This document shows positions 16,271 through 24,295 of a stretch of 43,337 nucleotides of DNA, in pieces. The translations under genes were made by a program, and so were the position numbers. The notes below the pieces were generated by a model. That model saw only the letters and a program-made list of their open reading frames with translations. It made no database searches and was not told where the DNA came from. How positions within the stretch are numbered: position 1 is the first letter of the stretch; each line of letters starts with the position of its first letter. Source of the DNA: Pseudorhodobacter sp. PARRP1 (GTDB lineage Bacteria > Pseudomonadota > Alphaproteobacteria > Rhodobacterales > Rhodobacteraceae); contig NKIU01000018.1 of NCBI GenBank assembly GCA_002256245.1, positions 1 through 43,337 of the forward strand. Direction: 5' to 3'.

Positions 16271-19039
16271 ATGACACGCGCCACCGCTCTGTTTTCCCGC
16301 CCGATCTTGCCGCTCTGCCTTGCCACGCTGGCGGCTCTGCCTGCCTTTGCGCAAACGGCTGACACGCAGACCGTGGCGGTCAATTTCGAGCCGCCACGCA
16401 TCGAGGTGGAAAAGATCTGCGCCCCAACCACACCCGACGAGCAGCTTGCGTCGCAATGGGCGACATGGGACGGCAAAGCTCTGCCCGAAATCGCCCCCGA
16501 TTTGATCCAGCGCGACTTGCGCCGTCTCATGGATGCCGACGCGATCCGCTGGTTTGACACGATCGAAAAGGCCCAAGCCCTGATGCCCTCGGTCGACCCG
16601 CAATTCGGAGCGGATAAAGCCCTACTGGCACGGGTCGAGTTGTTGATCGCTGCAGGCCGCCTGAAGGAATTGACCAACCAACGCCTTGTCGATCAGTTGA
16701 TGGCATCTGAAAATGGAGGCTCACCACGCCTTCAGAACATTCTGGCCGACTATCTGATGAACGGAACCGGCATCGCGGTGAACAAGGAAAAGGGCCTGCA
16801 ATTGCTGGTCGCGGCAGGTTATGGCGGCAACGCCGATGCCCTGCTGAAGATCGTCGCCTTGCAAGAAAAAGGCGAGCAAATTCCCGCATGGGATGTCCCG
16901 CCCGATATCGCCGTGACGATGGCCTTCGGTGCTTTGGTCGGCAAGATGGACCCGATGATCTGTGATCGCGTTGCGCGTATCGCGCGCGAATACATGAATG
17001 GAACGGTCGTCACCCGCGATGTCGGTCTGGCCGAAAAGTGGTTCCGCTTTGCCGCCGACATGGGCGATGGGGTATCGGCTTGGAAAGTGGCCGAAATGCA
17101 CATGCGATCCGAGGATCTGGTCAAATCGAACGACACCCTGATCACCTATCTGACCAAAGCTGCCGACGCCGGGCTGCCCTATGCCCAGGTTTCGCTGGGG
17201 CGTCTTTACGAACAGGGGGCCTTGGTCGGCAAGAAAGATGTCGATCAAGCCCGCAGGCTTTACGAAAAAGCCGCCAAATTCGGCGACCGTCCCGGTTTGC
17301 TGCGCAACGCGCTGTTCCTGCAATCCGAGGCGAAAGTGGATGCGGCCTATCAGCCCGCCTACCGTGCAGCCCTTGAAGAATTTGCCAAACGCGCGGATGC
17401 GCCCGCGTGGATCTTTATCGCGCTGGGCGATTTCGAAATAGCCGAAAAGGGGCGTTGGGCCGGTGAGGCCTCGGCGATTGCTTATTACGAAAAAGCCGAG
17501 GCAATGGGGGAAGTGGGTGCCACCAAACGCCTGACCCCGCTTCGCTTTCGTTATGCGACGACGCCAAAAGAGTTTTACAAGGTGATCGACGAAGTCATCG
17601 ACACGGTCCACACCGGCGGCGAGATTGACCCGATGAATGGCTTGAAAGACGCCTTCACGTGCCGCGCGCCGCAAGCGCCGCAGCGCAACGAGGCGTTGTA
17701 TTGGGGCGGTATCAGTGCCGCCACCGGCACCAAGACAGTCGAATTCACCCCGACACAACTGCTTGAACTGGTGGCCAACCCCAACCCGCAAGACATCGCG
17801 CGCCTGCAAAGCCAAGCGCTTTATGGCCGCCCCAGCGCGATCGCGCAGTATATGGCGTACTTGCAGCGCAGTGATGCTCCTGCCGAGGAACGCGACTTCT
17901 GGGAGGATTATTCCAAGCGTTTTGAGGGTATCAACACCGCACGCGGACGGCTAGAGCGCAAATTTGCCAAGATCGGCCAGAATCTAAGCGATCCGTCGGC
18001 ATATCTGCACGCGGCGCTTGCCGAAGGCGATTCCGAGGCCGAGATCGATCTTGCAGAAATCATGCTGGAACAAGACCCAACCGCCAATGCCGCAGCAGCC
18101 CTTGCAGCGGTTGAACCCTTGGCCGAAAACGGGGTGGGCGCTGCGATGCGGATGCTGCCAAACCTTGACGCCAAAAGCTTTCCCGATGTGAAAGCGGTCT
18201 ATCTCAAATATGCCGACGTGATCGCGACACGCGGCGATTTTGATGCCATCGTGTTGGCGCTGCCGTTTCAGAGCGATGCCGCCCAGCAGCTGGATTTTGT
18301 GCGCCGCGCCACCACCGCGACCGATTGCAGCTTTGATCAAATCAAAAGCTTGGCCGATGCGATGGGCCAACTCGGCGATCACGAGGCCTTTGCGAAATGG
18401 ATAGATGTGGCGGAATTCCTGAGCGACAATGACGCATGGCGTCTGGTGCAACTGGGCGACCTGCTGCGGCTTTATGGCGGTGAGTCGATGCAGACCGCCG
18501 AAGTCGACTTCTATAACCGCGGCTACAGCGGGGGAAACACTACGGCCATCCACCGCCTTCTTGATGTGTACGGCGATGATCGCGCCCCGCTGTTCAACGC
18601 GGCAACCGCGGCCGATCTTTACGTCGCCTTGGTCGAAAACAGCCCGCCACAGGATATTGCCCGCGCACTGTCGCGCCTTGCTGTGGCGTCTTCAACCATC
18701 AAGGAAAGCGCCTATGCGCGCCTTGATGTGCCCAAGCTTTACCGCACCGCCGCCGATGCTGGCAATCCGGCAGGGATGCGCGAATATGGCAAGCTGATGC
18801 AGGTCAGCGCAAAATCGGCAGCCGAGTTGGAATCCTCTACACTCTGGCTCGCAAAGGCTGCGAAGGCTGGCGATGTTCCAGCGATGTTGAGCTATGCCGA
18901 CGCGTTGGCCTTCGGTCTGGGTGTGCCCGCTTCGCGTGACGAAGCCCTGGTCTGGCTGCAAAAAGCGGCGGAAGCGGGAAACACCGACGCCAGCGCGAAA
19001 GTGCGCAGCCTGAAGCTGCAACCGGAGGTCAGCCAATGA
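16271..19039 (+). CDS. Large periplasmic Sel1-repeat scaffold protein
   Basis: A 922-residue protein with a signal peptide (cleaved near residue 28, AFAQ-T) and many Sel1-like alpha-helical repeats over most of its length. Examples are EKWFRFAADMGDGVSAWKV near 255, YAQVSLGRLYEQGALVG near 310, AGNPAGMREYGKLMQ near 835 and MLSYADALAFGLGVPASRD near 877. AlgK, the Pseudomonas outer-membrane scaffold for alginate export, is a Sel1/TPR protein of about 475 residues; this one is nearly twice as long and lacks a lipobox. In Pseudomonas a repeat protein and the AlgE porin form the exit channel. Here no porin gene is present, so this protein may organise a different exit route (inference). The start follows AAAGGA at good distance, and the end overlaps the algL-like gene by four bases. 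Confidence 0.8.
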   Translation: MTRATALFSRPILPLCLATLAALPAFAQTADTQTVAVNFEPPRIEVEKICAPTTPDEQLASQWATWDGKALPEIAPDLIQRDLRRLMDADAIRWFDTIEKAQALMPSVDPQFGADKALLARVELLIAAGRLKELTNQRLVDQLMASENGGSPRLQNILADYLMNGTGIAVNKEKGLQLLVAAGYGGNADALLKIVALQEKGEQIPAWDVPPDIAVTMAFGALVGKMDPMICDRVARIAREYMNGTVVTRDVGLAEKWFRFAADMGDGVSAWKVAEMHMRSEDLVKSNDTLITYLTKAADAGLPYAQVSLGRLYEQGALVGKKDVDQARRLYEKAAKFGDRPGLLRNALFLQSEAKVDAAYQPAYRAALEEFAKRADAPAWIFIALGDFEIAEKGRWAGEASAIAYYEKAEAMGEVGATKRLTPLRFRYATTPKEFYKVIDEVIDTVHTGGEIDPMNGLKDAFTCRAPQAPQRNEALYWGGISAATGTKTVEFTPTQLLELVANPNPQDIARLQSQALYGRPSAIAQYMAYLQRSDAPAEERDFWEDYSKRFEGINTARGRLERKFAKIGQNLSDPSAYLHAALAEGDSEAEIDLAEIMLEQDPTANAAAALAAVEPLAENGVGAAMRMLPNLDAKSFPDVKAVYLKYADVIATRGDFDAIVLALPFQSDAAQQLDFVRRATTATDCSFDQIKSLADAMGQLGDHEAFAKWIDVAEFLSDNDAWRLVQLGDLLRLYGGESMQTAEVDFYNRGYSGGNTTAIHRLLDVYGDDRAPLFNAATAADLYVALVENSPPQDIARALSRLAVASSTIKESAYARLDVPKLYRTAADAGNPAGMREYGKLMQVSAKSAAELESSTLWLAKAAKAGDVPAMLSYADALAFGLGVPASRDEALVWLQKAAEAGNTDASAKVRSLKLQPEVSQ

Positions 19040-20202
19040 TGTTCCGGCTCACCCAGGCCGCCGCTATCGTGGCGATGCTTTTCCCGGCGCAGGACGCCAT
19101 CGCGCAGACCTACAGAGAAGCGGGGGACTCGAAGCCCTTCGGCTGCTTCGATCCGGTGCCACCAGTCACGGCCCTTGCCATCCCCAGCCGTTATAAGGAT
19201 GACAGCAAGAACCGCTCTGAGTTTGACGCCGAAGCCAACGCCGCGGTTGAGGCTGCGCTGAACCCGCTGGACGATTTCATCAACCTACTGGTCAAGAACG
19301 CCAACGCCGCTTTGCAAATCACCGCCCCGCGCGAAGTTGATCCCGAAGCTTCGACCAGTCCCGCGATCGACGAAACTCAGCCCGATCTGGCACTGCAAAC
19401 CCAGATCGCCGATTGTGTGGTGGATCGTATCCACGACTGGGCCGCCGCCGATGCCTTGGCCGATATAAAGACCCAAGGCGCGCAACTATCGGTGCCCAGC
19501 CGGATCGCAGGGCTTGCGATGGCCTATGCGCAGGTGCGCGGCCTTGCCATCCAAGATACGCGCCAGCCTGCGATTGAGGCTTGGCTGACCGCCCGCATGC
19601 AATCCAGCATGGCGTTTTTCGACAACGCAGCCCCGCCGAAATCCCGCCAGAACAACCTGCGTGCTTGGGCAGCGTTGGCGGCGGCGCAGGTTGGTCTGTT
19701 GCAAAACGACACAGCGATGACCACATGGGCCGCGGATTCCATCAAGCTGGTGCTGTGCACCGCCACGTCCGAAGGGGCATTACCGAATGAGATGTGGCGT
19801 GGCAAATTGGCACTCCACTATCAAATCCATGCTGTCGCGCCGCTGGTCGTCGCCACCGCCCTGTTGCAACCGACCCACCCTGATTTGGTCGCCAGTTGCG
19901 ACAGTGCGCTGCTGCGCGTGGTGCACTTTACGCTCAAAGCTGTTGAAGATCCAAAACTGGTCGAGGCGCTCACAAAGAAGCCGCAAGAGTTCGATCCGGC
20001 CACTGAGATGAAACGTGCTTTCCAGTTCGCATGGCTCGCCGCGCTTCAAACCTTTGCAACAGAGCCCGAGTTCACTGCATTTGCCGCAAAGTTCGAAGTT
20101 CTCAGCAACTCGAAACTCGGTGGCAAGCAAAGCTTGCTTTGGCCTGAACTCGATGCAAAAGCCAACGCCGCTAAACCACAACCGACGCCGGTCACGCCTT
20201 AA
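19036..20202 (+). CDS. AlgL-like (PL5) alginate lyase homologue with altered active site
   Basis: AlgL degrades mislocalised alginate in the periplasm and is also needed for the export complex. The 388-residue protein has a signal peptide (cleaved near residue 24, AIAQ-T) and the PL5 helical toroid pattern. The motif GALPNEMWRGKLALHY keeps the catalytic tyrosine (Y262) and the arginine seven residues before it (R255). The active-site NNHSYW motif reads NNLRAW here, so the histidine is replaced by L208. In PL5 enzymes this His helps to neutralise or abstract the proton at C5, so activity on mannuronate is doubtful. It may be a structural member of the periplasmic complex or prefer a modified substrate. 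It is the last gene of the operon and overlaps the Sel1 gene (ATGA). Confidence 0.8.
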   Translation: MMFRLTQAAAIVAMLFPAQDAIAQTYREAGDSKPFGCFDPVPPVTALAIPSRYKDDSKNRSEFDAEANAAVEAALNPLDDFINLLVKNANAALQITAPREVDPEASTSPAIDETQPDLALQTQIADCVVDRIHDWAAADALADIKTQGAQLSVPSRIAGLAMAYAQVRGLAIQDTRQPAIEAWLTARMQSSMAFFDNAAPPKSRQNNLRAWAALAAAQVGLLQNDTAMTTWAADSIKLVLCTATSEGALPNEMWRGKLALHYQIHAVAPLVVATALLQPTHPDLVASCDSALLRVVHFTLKAVEDPKLVEALTKKPQEFDPATEMKRAFQFAWLAALQTFATEPEFTAFAAKFEVLSNSKLGGKQSLLWPELDAKANAAKPQPTPVTP

Positions 20203-20258
20203 TCACGCTCTTTGCAAAGTGCAGTTGCAAACGTGGCTCGCAGCAAGATGATGTGGGC

Positions 20259-20387
20259 CTAGTATTCCGTCGTATCCTTCGCGCTTCCCTTGGCAGCCAA
20301 GGGCTGGCAACCAAACGCCCAATAACTGAACCAAAGCCAAATCGAAAGGTCGATGTCGATCAGGTGCGTTTCGACAAACGACTTCAC
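20259..20387 (-). CDS. Possible small ORF (42 residues) beside the attachment site
   Basis: A GTG at 20387 on the minus strand follows a good ribosome site (GAAGGA, eight bases away) and opens 42 codons, including an aromatic stretch (SIWLWFSYWAFGC). I do not recognise it. It is the only reading in this 538-base spacer with a plausible translation start. It could be a remnant of an element gene. Confidence 0.25.
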   Translation of the reverse strand: MKSFVETHLIDIDLSIWLWFSYWAFGCQPLAAKGSAKDTTEY

Positions 20388-20578
20388 GGGGCAATTCCTT
20401 CAGCGTGACCGCCTTTGCTCGTTCTTTACTTTTCTGAAAATTCGCTGCTGGTGCTGCTTCCACTGAATCCTATTCGTTCGTGGTAGTTGGCATTTTCCAC
20501 GTAACCCATTGATACTATTTAACGTCAAACATACCCGGTTGGCAAAAGTATTCAATCATATCAAGGGAAAAGGGTGGA

Positions 20579-20623
20579 CTCCAAAACCGAGGGTCGTGGG
20601 TTCGAGTCCCCCAACTCCTGCCA
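20579..20623 (+). pseudogene. 3' fragment of tRNA-Trp (CCA anticodon), probable attachment site
   Basis: From 20579 the sequence reads as a tRNA from the anticodon loop to the end. The loop is CTCCAAA with anticodon CCA at 20581-20583; then come the variable region, the T-arm with loop TTCGAGT (20601-20607), the 3' acceptor strand AACTCCT, discriminator G and encoded CCA (20621-20623). Upstream bases cannot form the D-arm or the 5' acceptor strand (AGGAGTT would be needed), and the anticodon stem is mostly unpaired. The gene is thus cut at the anticodon loop, a usual crossover point of tyrosine integrases. One T-stem pair is a T-C mismatch, in line with decay. In many alphaproteobacteria tRNA-Trp sits just before secE-nusG, as here, so this is probably the displaced native 3' end. 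Confidence 0.7.
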
Positions 20624-20740
20624 AGCCTTTCTGGCACAACCTTTCCCGCCATTGTTACAGCGCTACACAAGCCTGCGATGGTTCTGGAAAACTGGCATAA
20701 ACCGCCCCATATTCCACGCTGGATCATAACGGAGCGCGCC

Positions 20741-21190
20741 ATGACCAGTTACACCAAATCTGCCGACCGTATCGCTGCCCTGACGCCCGAGCAGTTCCGC
20801 GTCACGCAGAAGAATGGCACCGAGCGGCCTGGCACCGGCGAATATCTCGATAACCACGAACCGGGGATTTATGTGGATATCGTCTCGGGCGAGCCGCTGT
20901 TTGCCTCGGCGGACAAATTCGACAGCCATTGCGGCTGGCCCAGCTTTACCAAACCCATCGAGCCCGCCCATGTCGCCGAATTGCGCGACAGCAGCCTTGG
21001 CATGATGCGGATCGAGGTGCGCTCGACCCATGGCGACAGCCATCTGGGGCACGTGTTCCCCGATGGCCCGCGCGACCGGGGTGGTTTGCGCTATTGCATC
21101 AACTCGGCCAGCCTGCGGTTTGTGCATCGTGACGACATGGAGGCCGAAGGCTATGGCCAATACATTGACCAAGTGGAGGATGTGAAATGA
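20741..21190 (+). CDS. msrB: Peptide-methionine (R)-S-oxide reductase
   Basis: MsrB reduces the R-epimer of methionine sulfoxide in proteins. The 149-residue protein has the family motifs: GWPSF at 65-69, [13 protein letters not shown] at 98-110 and the catalytic cysteine C119 in RYCINS. C64, just before the GWPSF motif, may be the resolving cysteine. The two CxxC zinc-binding pairs found in many MsrB proteins are absent. The ATG at 20741 follows GGAG; an in-frame upstream extension to 20678 lacks support. The stop overlaps the msrA start (ATGA), so the pair repairs both epimers from one transcript. Confidence 0.95.
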   Translation: MTSYTKSADRIAALTPEQFRVTQKNGTERPGTGEYLDNHEPGIYVDIVSGEPLFASADKFDSHCGWPSFTKPIEPAHVAELRDSSLGMMRIEVRSTHGDSHLGHVFPDGPRDRGGLRYCINSASLRFVHRDDMEAEGYGQYIDQVEDVK

Positions 21191-21693
21191 CGCAAGAAAC
21201 CGCAATTCTGGCTGGCGGCTGTTTCTGGGGGATGCAGGATCTGATCCGCAAACGCCCCGGCGTGATTGCGTCGCGGGTGGGCTATTCGGGGGGCGATGTG
21301 GCCAATGCCACCTACCGCAACCATGGCAGCCATGCCGAGGCGGTCGAGATCACCTTTGACCCTGCGGTGCTCAGCTACCGCGAATTGCTGGAGTTTTTCT
21401 TCCAGATCCACGACCCCAGCACGCCGAACCGGCAGGGCAACGACCGTGGGCCGTCTTACCGTTCCGCCATCTATTACCTGTCGGAAGATCAGCGGCAGGT
21501 GGCGCTGGATACGATTGCCGATGTCGATGCAAGCGGCATCTGGCCGGGCAAGGTGGTGACGGAACTCGCCCCCGCCGGGCCGTTCTGGCAGGCTGAACCC
21601 GAGCATCAGGATTATCTGGAGCGGTTGCCGACGGGCTACACCTGCCACTTCATCCGCCCGAACTGGCGCCTGCCGCGCAGGGCTGCCGAGTAA
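21187..21693 (+). CDS. msrA: Peptide-methionine (S)-S-oxide reductase
   Basis: MsrA reduces the S-epimer of methionine sulfoxide in proteins and free methionine. The 168-residue protein starts with the catalytic motif GGCFWG (C12), followed by GYSGG at about 36 and the [10 protein letters not shown] and FFQIHDPST blocks typical of the family. No second cysteine pair is seen near the C-terminus, so recycling may use C12 and another donor directly. It is coupled to msrB by a four-base overlap and lies 101 bases before secE, from which it is separated by a probable promoter. Confidence 0.95.
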   Translation: MTQETAILAGGCFWGMQDLIRKRPGVIASRVGYSGGDVANATYRNHGSHAEAVEITFDPAVLSYRELLEFFFQIHDPSTPNRQGNDRGPSYRSAIYYLSEDQRQVALDTIADVDASGIWPGKVVTELAPAGPFWQAEPEHQDYLERLPTGYTCHFIRPNWRLPRRAAE

Positions 21694-21731
21694 CACTTCG
21701 CCCTGCAATGTGGTGTGGCAAGGCTTGACGC

Positions 21732-21760
21732 TTGAAATCCCGGCGTGATGCGCGTATCTC
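21732..21760 (+). promoter_or_regulatory. Candidate promoter of secE
   Basis: TTGAAA (21732-21737) and TATCTC (21755-21760) are 17 bases apart, 34 bases before the secE start codon. An overlapping TTGACG at 21725 is an alternative -35. The call rests only on motif match and position. Confidence 0.4.
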
Positions 21761-21794
21761 GCCGGGAACCTTTCAGAAAGCGCGGAATCCGAAA

Positions 21795-21989
21795 ATGGCA
21801 ACGATCAATCCCGTCCAGTTCATGCAGCAGGTCCGCGCCGAAGTGGCCAAGGTCGCATGGCCGTCTCGCCGCGAAGTGATGTTGACCACGGTGATGGTGT
21901 TCATCATGGCAGCCCTGACGGCGACGTTTTTCAGCCTTGTGGATTACGTGATCCGGCTGGGTCTGACGATGATCGTCACCGGCTTCTGA
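21795..21989 (+). CDS. secE: Preprotein translocase subunit SecE
   Basis: SecE is the small clamp subunit of the SecYEG channel in the inner membrane. The 64-residue protein has the single-helix form usual outside enterobacteria: an amphipathic N-terminal helix with the conserved EVAKVAWPSRREV (residues 17-29) and one transmembrane helix (about 32-58). The ATG at 21795 gives the normal size. It is followed by nusG, the standard order in bacteria, but two hairpins lie between them. Confidence 0.95.
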   Translation: MATINPVQFMQQVRAEVAKVAWPSRREVMLTTVMVFIMAALTATFFSLVDYVIRLGLTMIVTGF

Positions 21990-22062
21990 AGCTGAACCAA
22001 GACGTCCGTGCCATGGGCCAAATCTGGCCATAGATGGGCGAATTCCCTTGAAATATGCGGTC

Positions 22063-22082
22063 TGGGGCGGTATTCCGCCCCA
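22063..22082 (+). repeat. Hairpin in the secE-nusG spacer
   Basis: A perfect 8-bp stem (TGGGGCGG / CCGCCCCA) with a TATT loop lies 74 bases after secE. It precedes a terminator by 16 bases and may be part of an attenuating or processing structure. Confidence 0.5.
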
Positions 22083-22097
22083 ATCCAAAGGACAAAG

Positions 22098-22130
22098 GCG
22101 CGCAGCGATTCGTGTTGCGCGCTGTTTTTT
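22098..22130 (+). terminator. Rho-independent terminator between secE and nusG
   Basis: A 9-bp GC-rich stem with one G-U pair (22098-22106 and 22114-22122) is followed by TG and six T residues (22125-22130). This is a typical intrinsic terminator. It implies that nusG is at least partly transcribed from its own promoter, which I could not place with confidence. Confidence 0.8.
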
Positions 22131-22224
22131 GTTCGGGGCTCAAAATGGGCAGGGCGGGTTAACCGCTTGAAAATACAGAACATTCGGGCGCAACGGCGGC
22201 CGGGCAGACAAGGTGGAAGTGGGC

Positions 22225-22758
22225 ATGGCCAAGCGTTGGTATTCGGTAAGCGTTCTCTCGAACTTCGAGAAGAAAGTTGCCGAGCAGATCAGAACGGCCG
22301 TGCTGGAAGCCAATCTTGGTGACGAGATTGACGAAGTGTTGGTGCCGACCGAAGAAGTCATCGAAGTGCGCCGCGGCAAGAAAGTGACGTCAGAGCGTCG
22401 CTTCATGCCGGGTTACGTTTTGGTGCGGATGGAAATGTCGAGCCAGGGCTATCACCTGATTTCGTCGATCAACCGCGTCACTGGCTTTCTGGGCCCGCAA
22501 GGCAAGCCGATGCCGATGCGCGATGCCGAGGTGAACCAGATCCTCAACCGTGTTGAGGAAGGTATTGAAGCGCCGCGCAACCTGATCCGCTTTGAGACCG
22601 GCGAGAAGGTGAAAGTCACCGACGGCCCGTTTGAGGGCTTTGACGGTATGGTCGAGGACGTGGATGAGGCGCACAGCCGCCTGAAGGTGTCGGTGTCGAT
22701 CTTTGGTCGCGCCACCCCGGTGGAATTGGAATTCACTCAGGTGTCGAAAAACCTCTGA
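22225..22758 (+). CDS. nusG: Transcription elongation/antitermination factor NusG
   Basis: NusG binds RNA polymerase, suppresses pausing and links it to Rho or the ribosome. The 177-residue protein has the NGN domain (KRWYSVSVLSNFEKKVAE at the start, MPGYVLVRMEM near 61) and the C-terminal KOW domain (GEKVKVTDGPFEGFDG, near 130). The ATG at 22225 fits the conserved start of the family; a GTG four codons upstream is possible. It precedes the rplK cluster as usual. Confidence 0.96.
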   Translation: MAKRWYSVSVLSNFEKKVAEQIRTAVLEANLGDEIDEVLVPTEEVIEVRRGKKVTSERRFMPGYVLVRMEMSSQGYHLISSINRVTGFLGPQGKPMPMRDAEVNQILNRVEEGIEAPRNLIRFETGEKVKVTDGPFEGFDGMVEDVDEAHSRLKVSVSIFGRATPVELEFTQVSKNL

Positions 22759-22766
22759 GTGCATCT

Positions 22767-22826
22767 GTGGGAGGGGCGCGCCCGGTCTGAATTGAGAAAT
22801 TCAACCCTGGTGACAACCCGAACCAC
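22767..22826 (+). promoter_or_regulatory. Candidate L1-binding leader of rplK-rplA
   Basis: In the 118-base spacer before rplK, GTGGGAGGGG (22767-22776) and TGACAACCCGAACCAC (22811-22826) could pair through GTGG/CCAC and resemble the conserved parts of the L1-binding site by which protein L1 represses its own mRNA. The match is from memory of the motif and needs a covariance search. Confidence 0.4.
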
Positions 22827-22876
22827 TAAACCGCACTGCTCAATTCCGGGCCGTGCAGTGATAAAGGAGAGGCCAG

Positions 22877-23329
22877 ATGGCCAAGAAGATTATCGGCAGC
22901 CTGAAGCTGCAAGTGAAAGCGGGTCAAGCCAACCCGTCCCCGCCGGTTGGTCCGGCGCTGGGTCAGCGCGGCTTGAACATCATGGCTTTCGTGAAAGAAT
23001 TCAACGCGAAGACCGCTGATCTGGAACTGGGCACGCCCACTCCGGTCATCATCACCTATTATCAGGACAAGTCGTTCAGCCTCGAGCTGAAGACCGCGCC
23101 TGCGTCGTTCCTGCTGAAAAAGGCCGCTGGCCTGCCGCCGGTTGGCAAGCGCAACCGCGCTAAGGGCTCGGTCAAGCCGGGTCACGCTGTCGCTGGTTCG
23201 GTGTCGCTGGCACAGATCCGCAAGATCGCAGAAACCAAGATGAAAGACCTGAATGCAAACTCGGTAGAGGCTGCAATGCAGGTGATCATGGGTTCGGCGA
23301 AATCCTGCGGCATCGAAGTGAAAGGGTAA
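22877..23329 (+). CDS. rplK: 50S ribosomal protein L11
   Basis: L11 binds the GTPase-associated region of 23S rRNA at the base of the L7/L12 stalk. The protein has the N-terminal segment [17 protein letters not shown], where thiostrepton-type drugs bind, and the C-terminal rRNA-binding domain ending in [11 protein letters not shown]. It has 150 residues, slightly longer than the 142 of E. coli, because the loop around [17 protein letters not shown] is extended. AAAGGAGAGG precedes the ATG. It is four bases from rplA. Confidence 0.97.
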   Translation: MAKKIIGSLKLQVKAGQANPSPPVGPALGQRGLNIMAFVKEFNAKTADLELGTPTPVIITYYQDKSFSLELKTAPASFLLKKAAGLPPVGKRNRAKGSVKPGHAVAGSVSLAQIRKIAETKMKDLNANSVEAAMQVIMGSAKSCGIEVKG

Positions 23330-23332
23330 GTC

Positions 23333-24031
23333 ATGGCCAAGATTGGTAAACGGACTGCCGTTGCGCAGAAGGCTTTCGAAGGCAAGAACCTGATCACCGT
23401 GGAAGACGCAGTGGCGCTGATCAAATCGGCAGCTTCGGTGAAATTCGACGAAACCCTGGAAATCGCGATGAACCTGGGCGTTGACCCGCGTCACGCTGAC
23501 CAGATGGTGCGCGGTGTGGTGTCGCTGCCGAACGGCACTGGCAAAACCGTGCGCGTGGCTGTGTTCGCCCGTGGCGCCAAGGCTGATGAAGCCAAGGCCG
23601 CTGGTGCGGATATCGTTGGCGCAGAAGACCTGATGGAAACCATCCAGCAAGGCAAGATCGAGTTCGACCGTTGCATCGCAACGCCGGACATGATGCCGCT
23701 GGTGGGCCGTCTGGGCAAAATCCTCGGGCCGCGCAACCTGATGCCGAACCCGAAAGTGGGCACCGTGACGATGGACGTGAAAACGGCCGTTGAAGCAGCC
23801 AAGGGCGGCGAAGTGCAGTTCAAAGTCGAAAAAGCTGGCGTGATCCACGCTGGTATCGGCAAGATCAGCTTCTCGGACGACAAGCTGGCTGAAAACGTCC
23901 GCGCTTTCGTCGAAGCTGTGTCGCGCGCACGTCCGACCGGCGCCAAAGGCACCTATCTGAAGAAGGTCTCGCTGGCCTCGACGATGGGTCCGGGCGTGGC
24001 TTTGGATCTGGCTTCGGCTTCGGCCAAATAA
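23333..24031 (+). CDS. rplA: 50S ribosomal protein L1
   Basis: L1 forms the mobile stalk at the ribosomal E site and represses translation of its own operon. The 232 residues are standard. Family signatures are visible: [21 protein letters not shown] in domain II and [18 protein letters not shown] near 122-140, the RNA-binding segment. It follows rplK closely and shares its transcript. Confidence 0.97.
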   Translation: MAKIGKRTAVAQKAFEGKNLITVEDAVALIKSAASVKFDETLEIAMNLGVDPRHADQMVRGVVSLPNGTGKTVRVAVFARGAKADEAKAAGADIVGAEDLMETIQQGKIEFDRCIATPDMMPLVGRLGKILGPRNLMPNPKVGTVTMDVKTAVEAAKGGEVQFKVEKAGVIHAGIGKISFSDDKLAENVRAFVEAVSRARPTGAKGTYLKKVSLASTMGPGVALDLASASAK

Positions 24032-24038
24032 GCGATTT

Positions 24039-24060
24039 GGGTGCGTGAAATCACGCACCC
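24039..24060. repeat. Perfect palindrome of a REP-like type after rplA
   Basis: GGGTGCGTGA, AA, TCACGCACCC (24039-24060), followed by CTACCG (with TAC of the shared TAGGGTG core when read on the minus strand). It could act as a weak terminator or RNA-stabilising hairpin; no T-run follows. A related element lies at 43163-43187. Confidence 0.6.
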
Positions 24061-24295
24061 TACCGAAATTCCCAACCCTTCGGGGAAGGGATGGTGGGGC
24101 AAAGGGGAAACCCGATGGCCCATCCTGTCCGAGACGGCCGGTGGCGCGCAAACGCCTTAATCTCCGGCCTGAGATGGGGAACGAGATGATGTCGCCTTCG
24201 GGGGATTTTGGCTCGGGAACCAATGCGGACCCGATGCTCGTCATAAGACGGGCTTAATTGAGCCGGGGGGAAACCCCCAACCTTGGAGTGAAACT
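24061..24295 (+). promoter_or_regulatory. rplJ leader region
   Basis: About 235 bases without a gene precede rplJ. In bacteria this leader usually carries the site at which the L10-L7/L12 complex represses translation. A hairpin with G-run and C-run (GGGGGG-AAA-CCCCC, 24265-24278) lies just before the Shine-Dalgarno GGAG at 24285. I cannot draw the full L10-type fold with confidence. Confidence 0.4.

Noticed and set aside
1-20578. Intact tRNA-Trp or integrase gene at the other end of the putative island
   Set aside because: I looked for the 45-base tRNA end and integrase motifs in the left part and found neither; they would have to lie outside the window.
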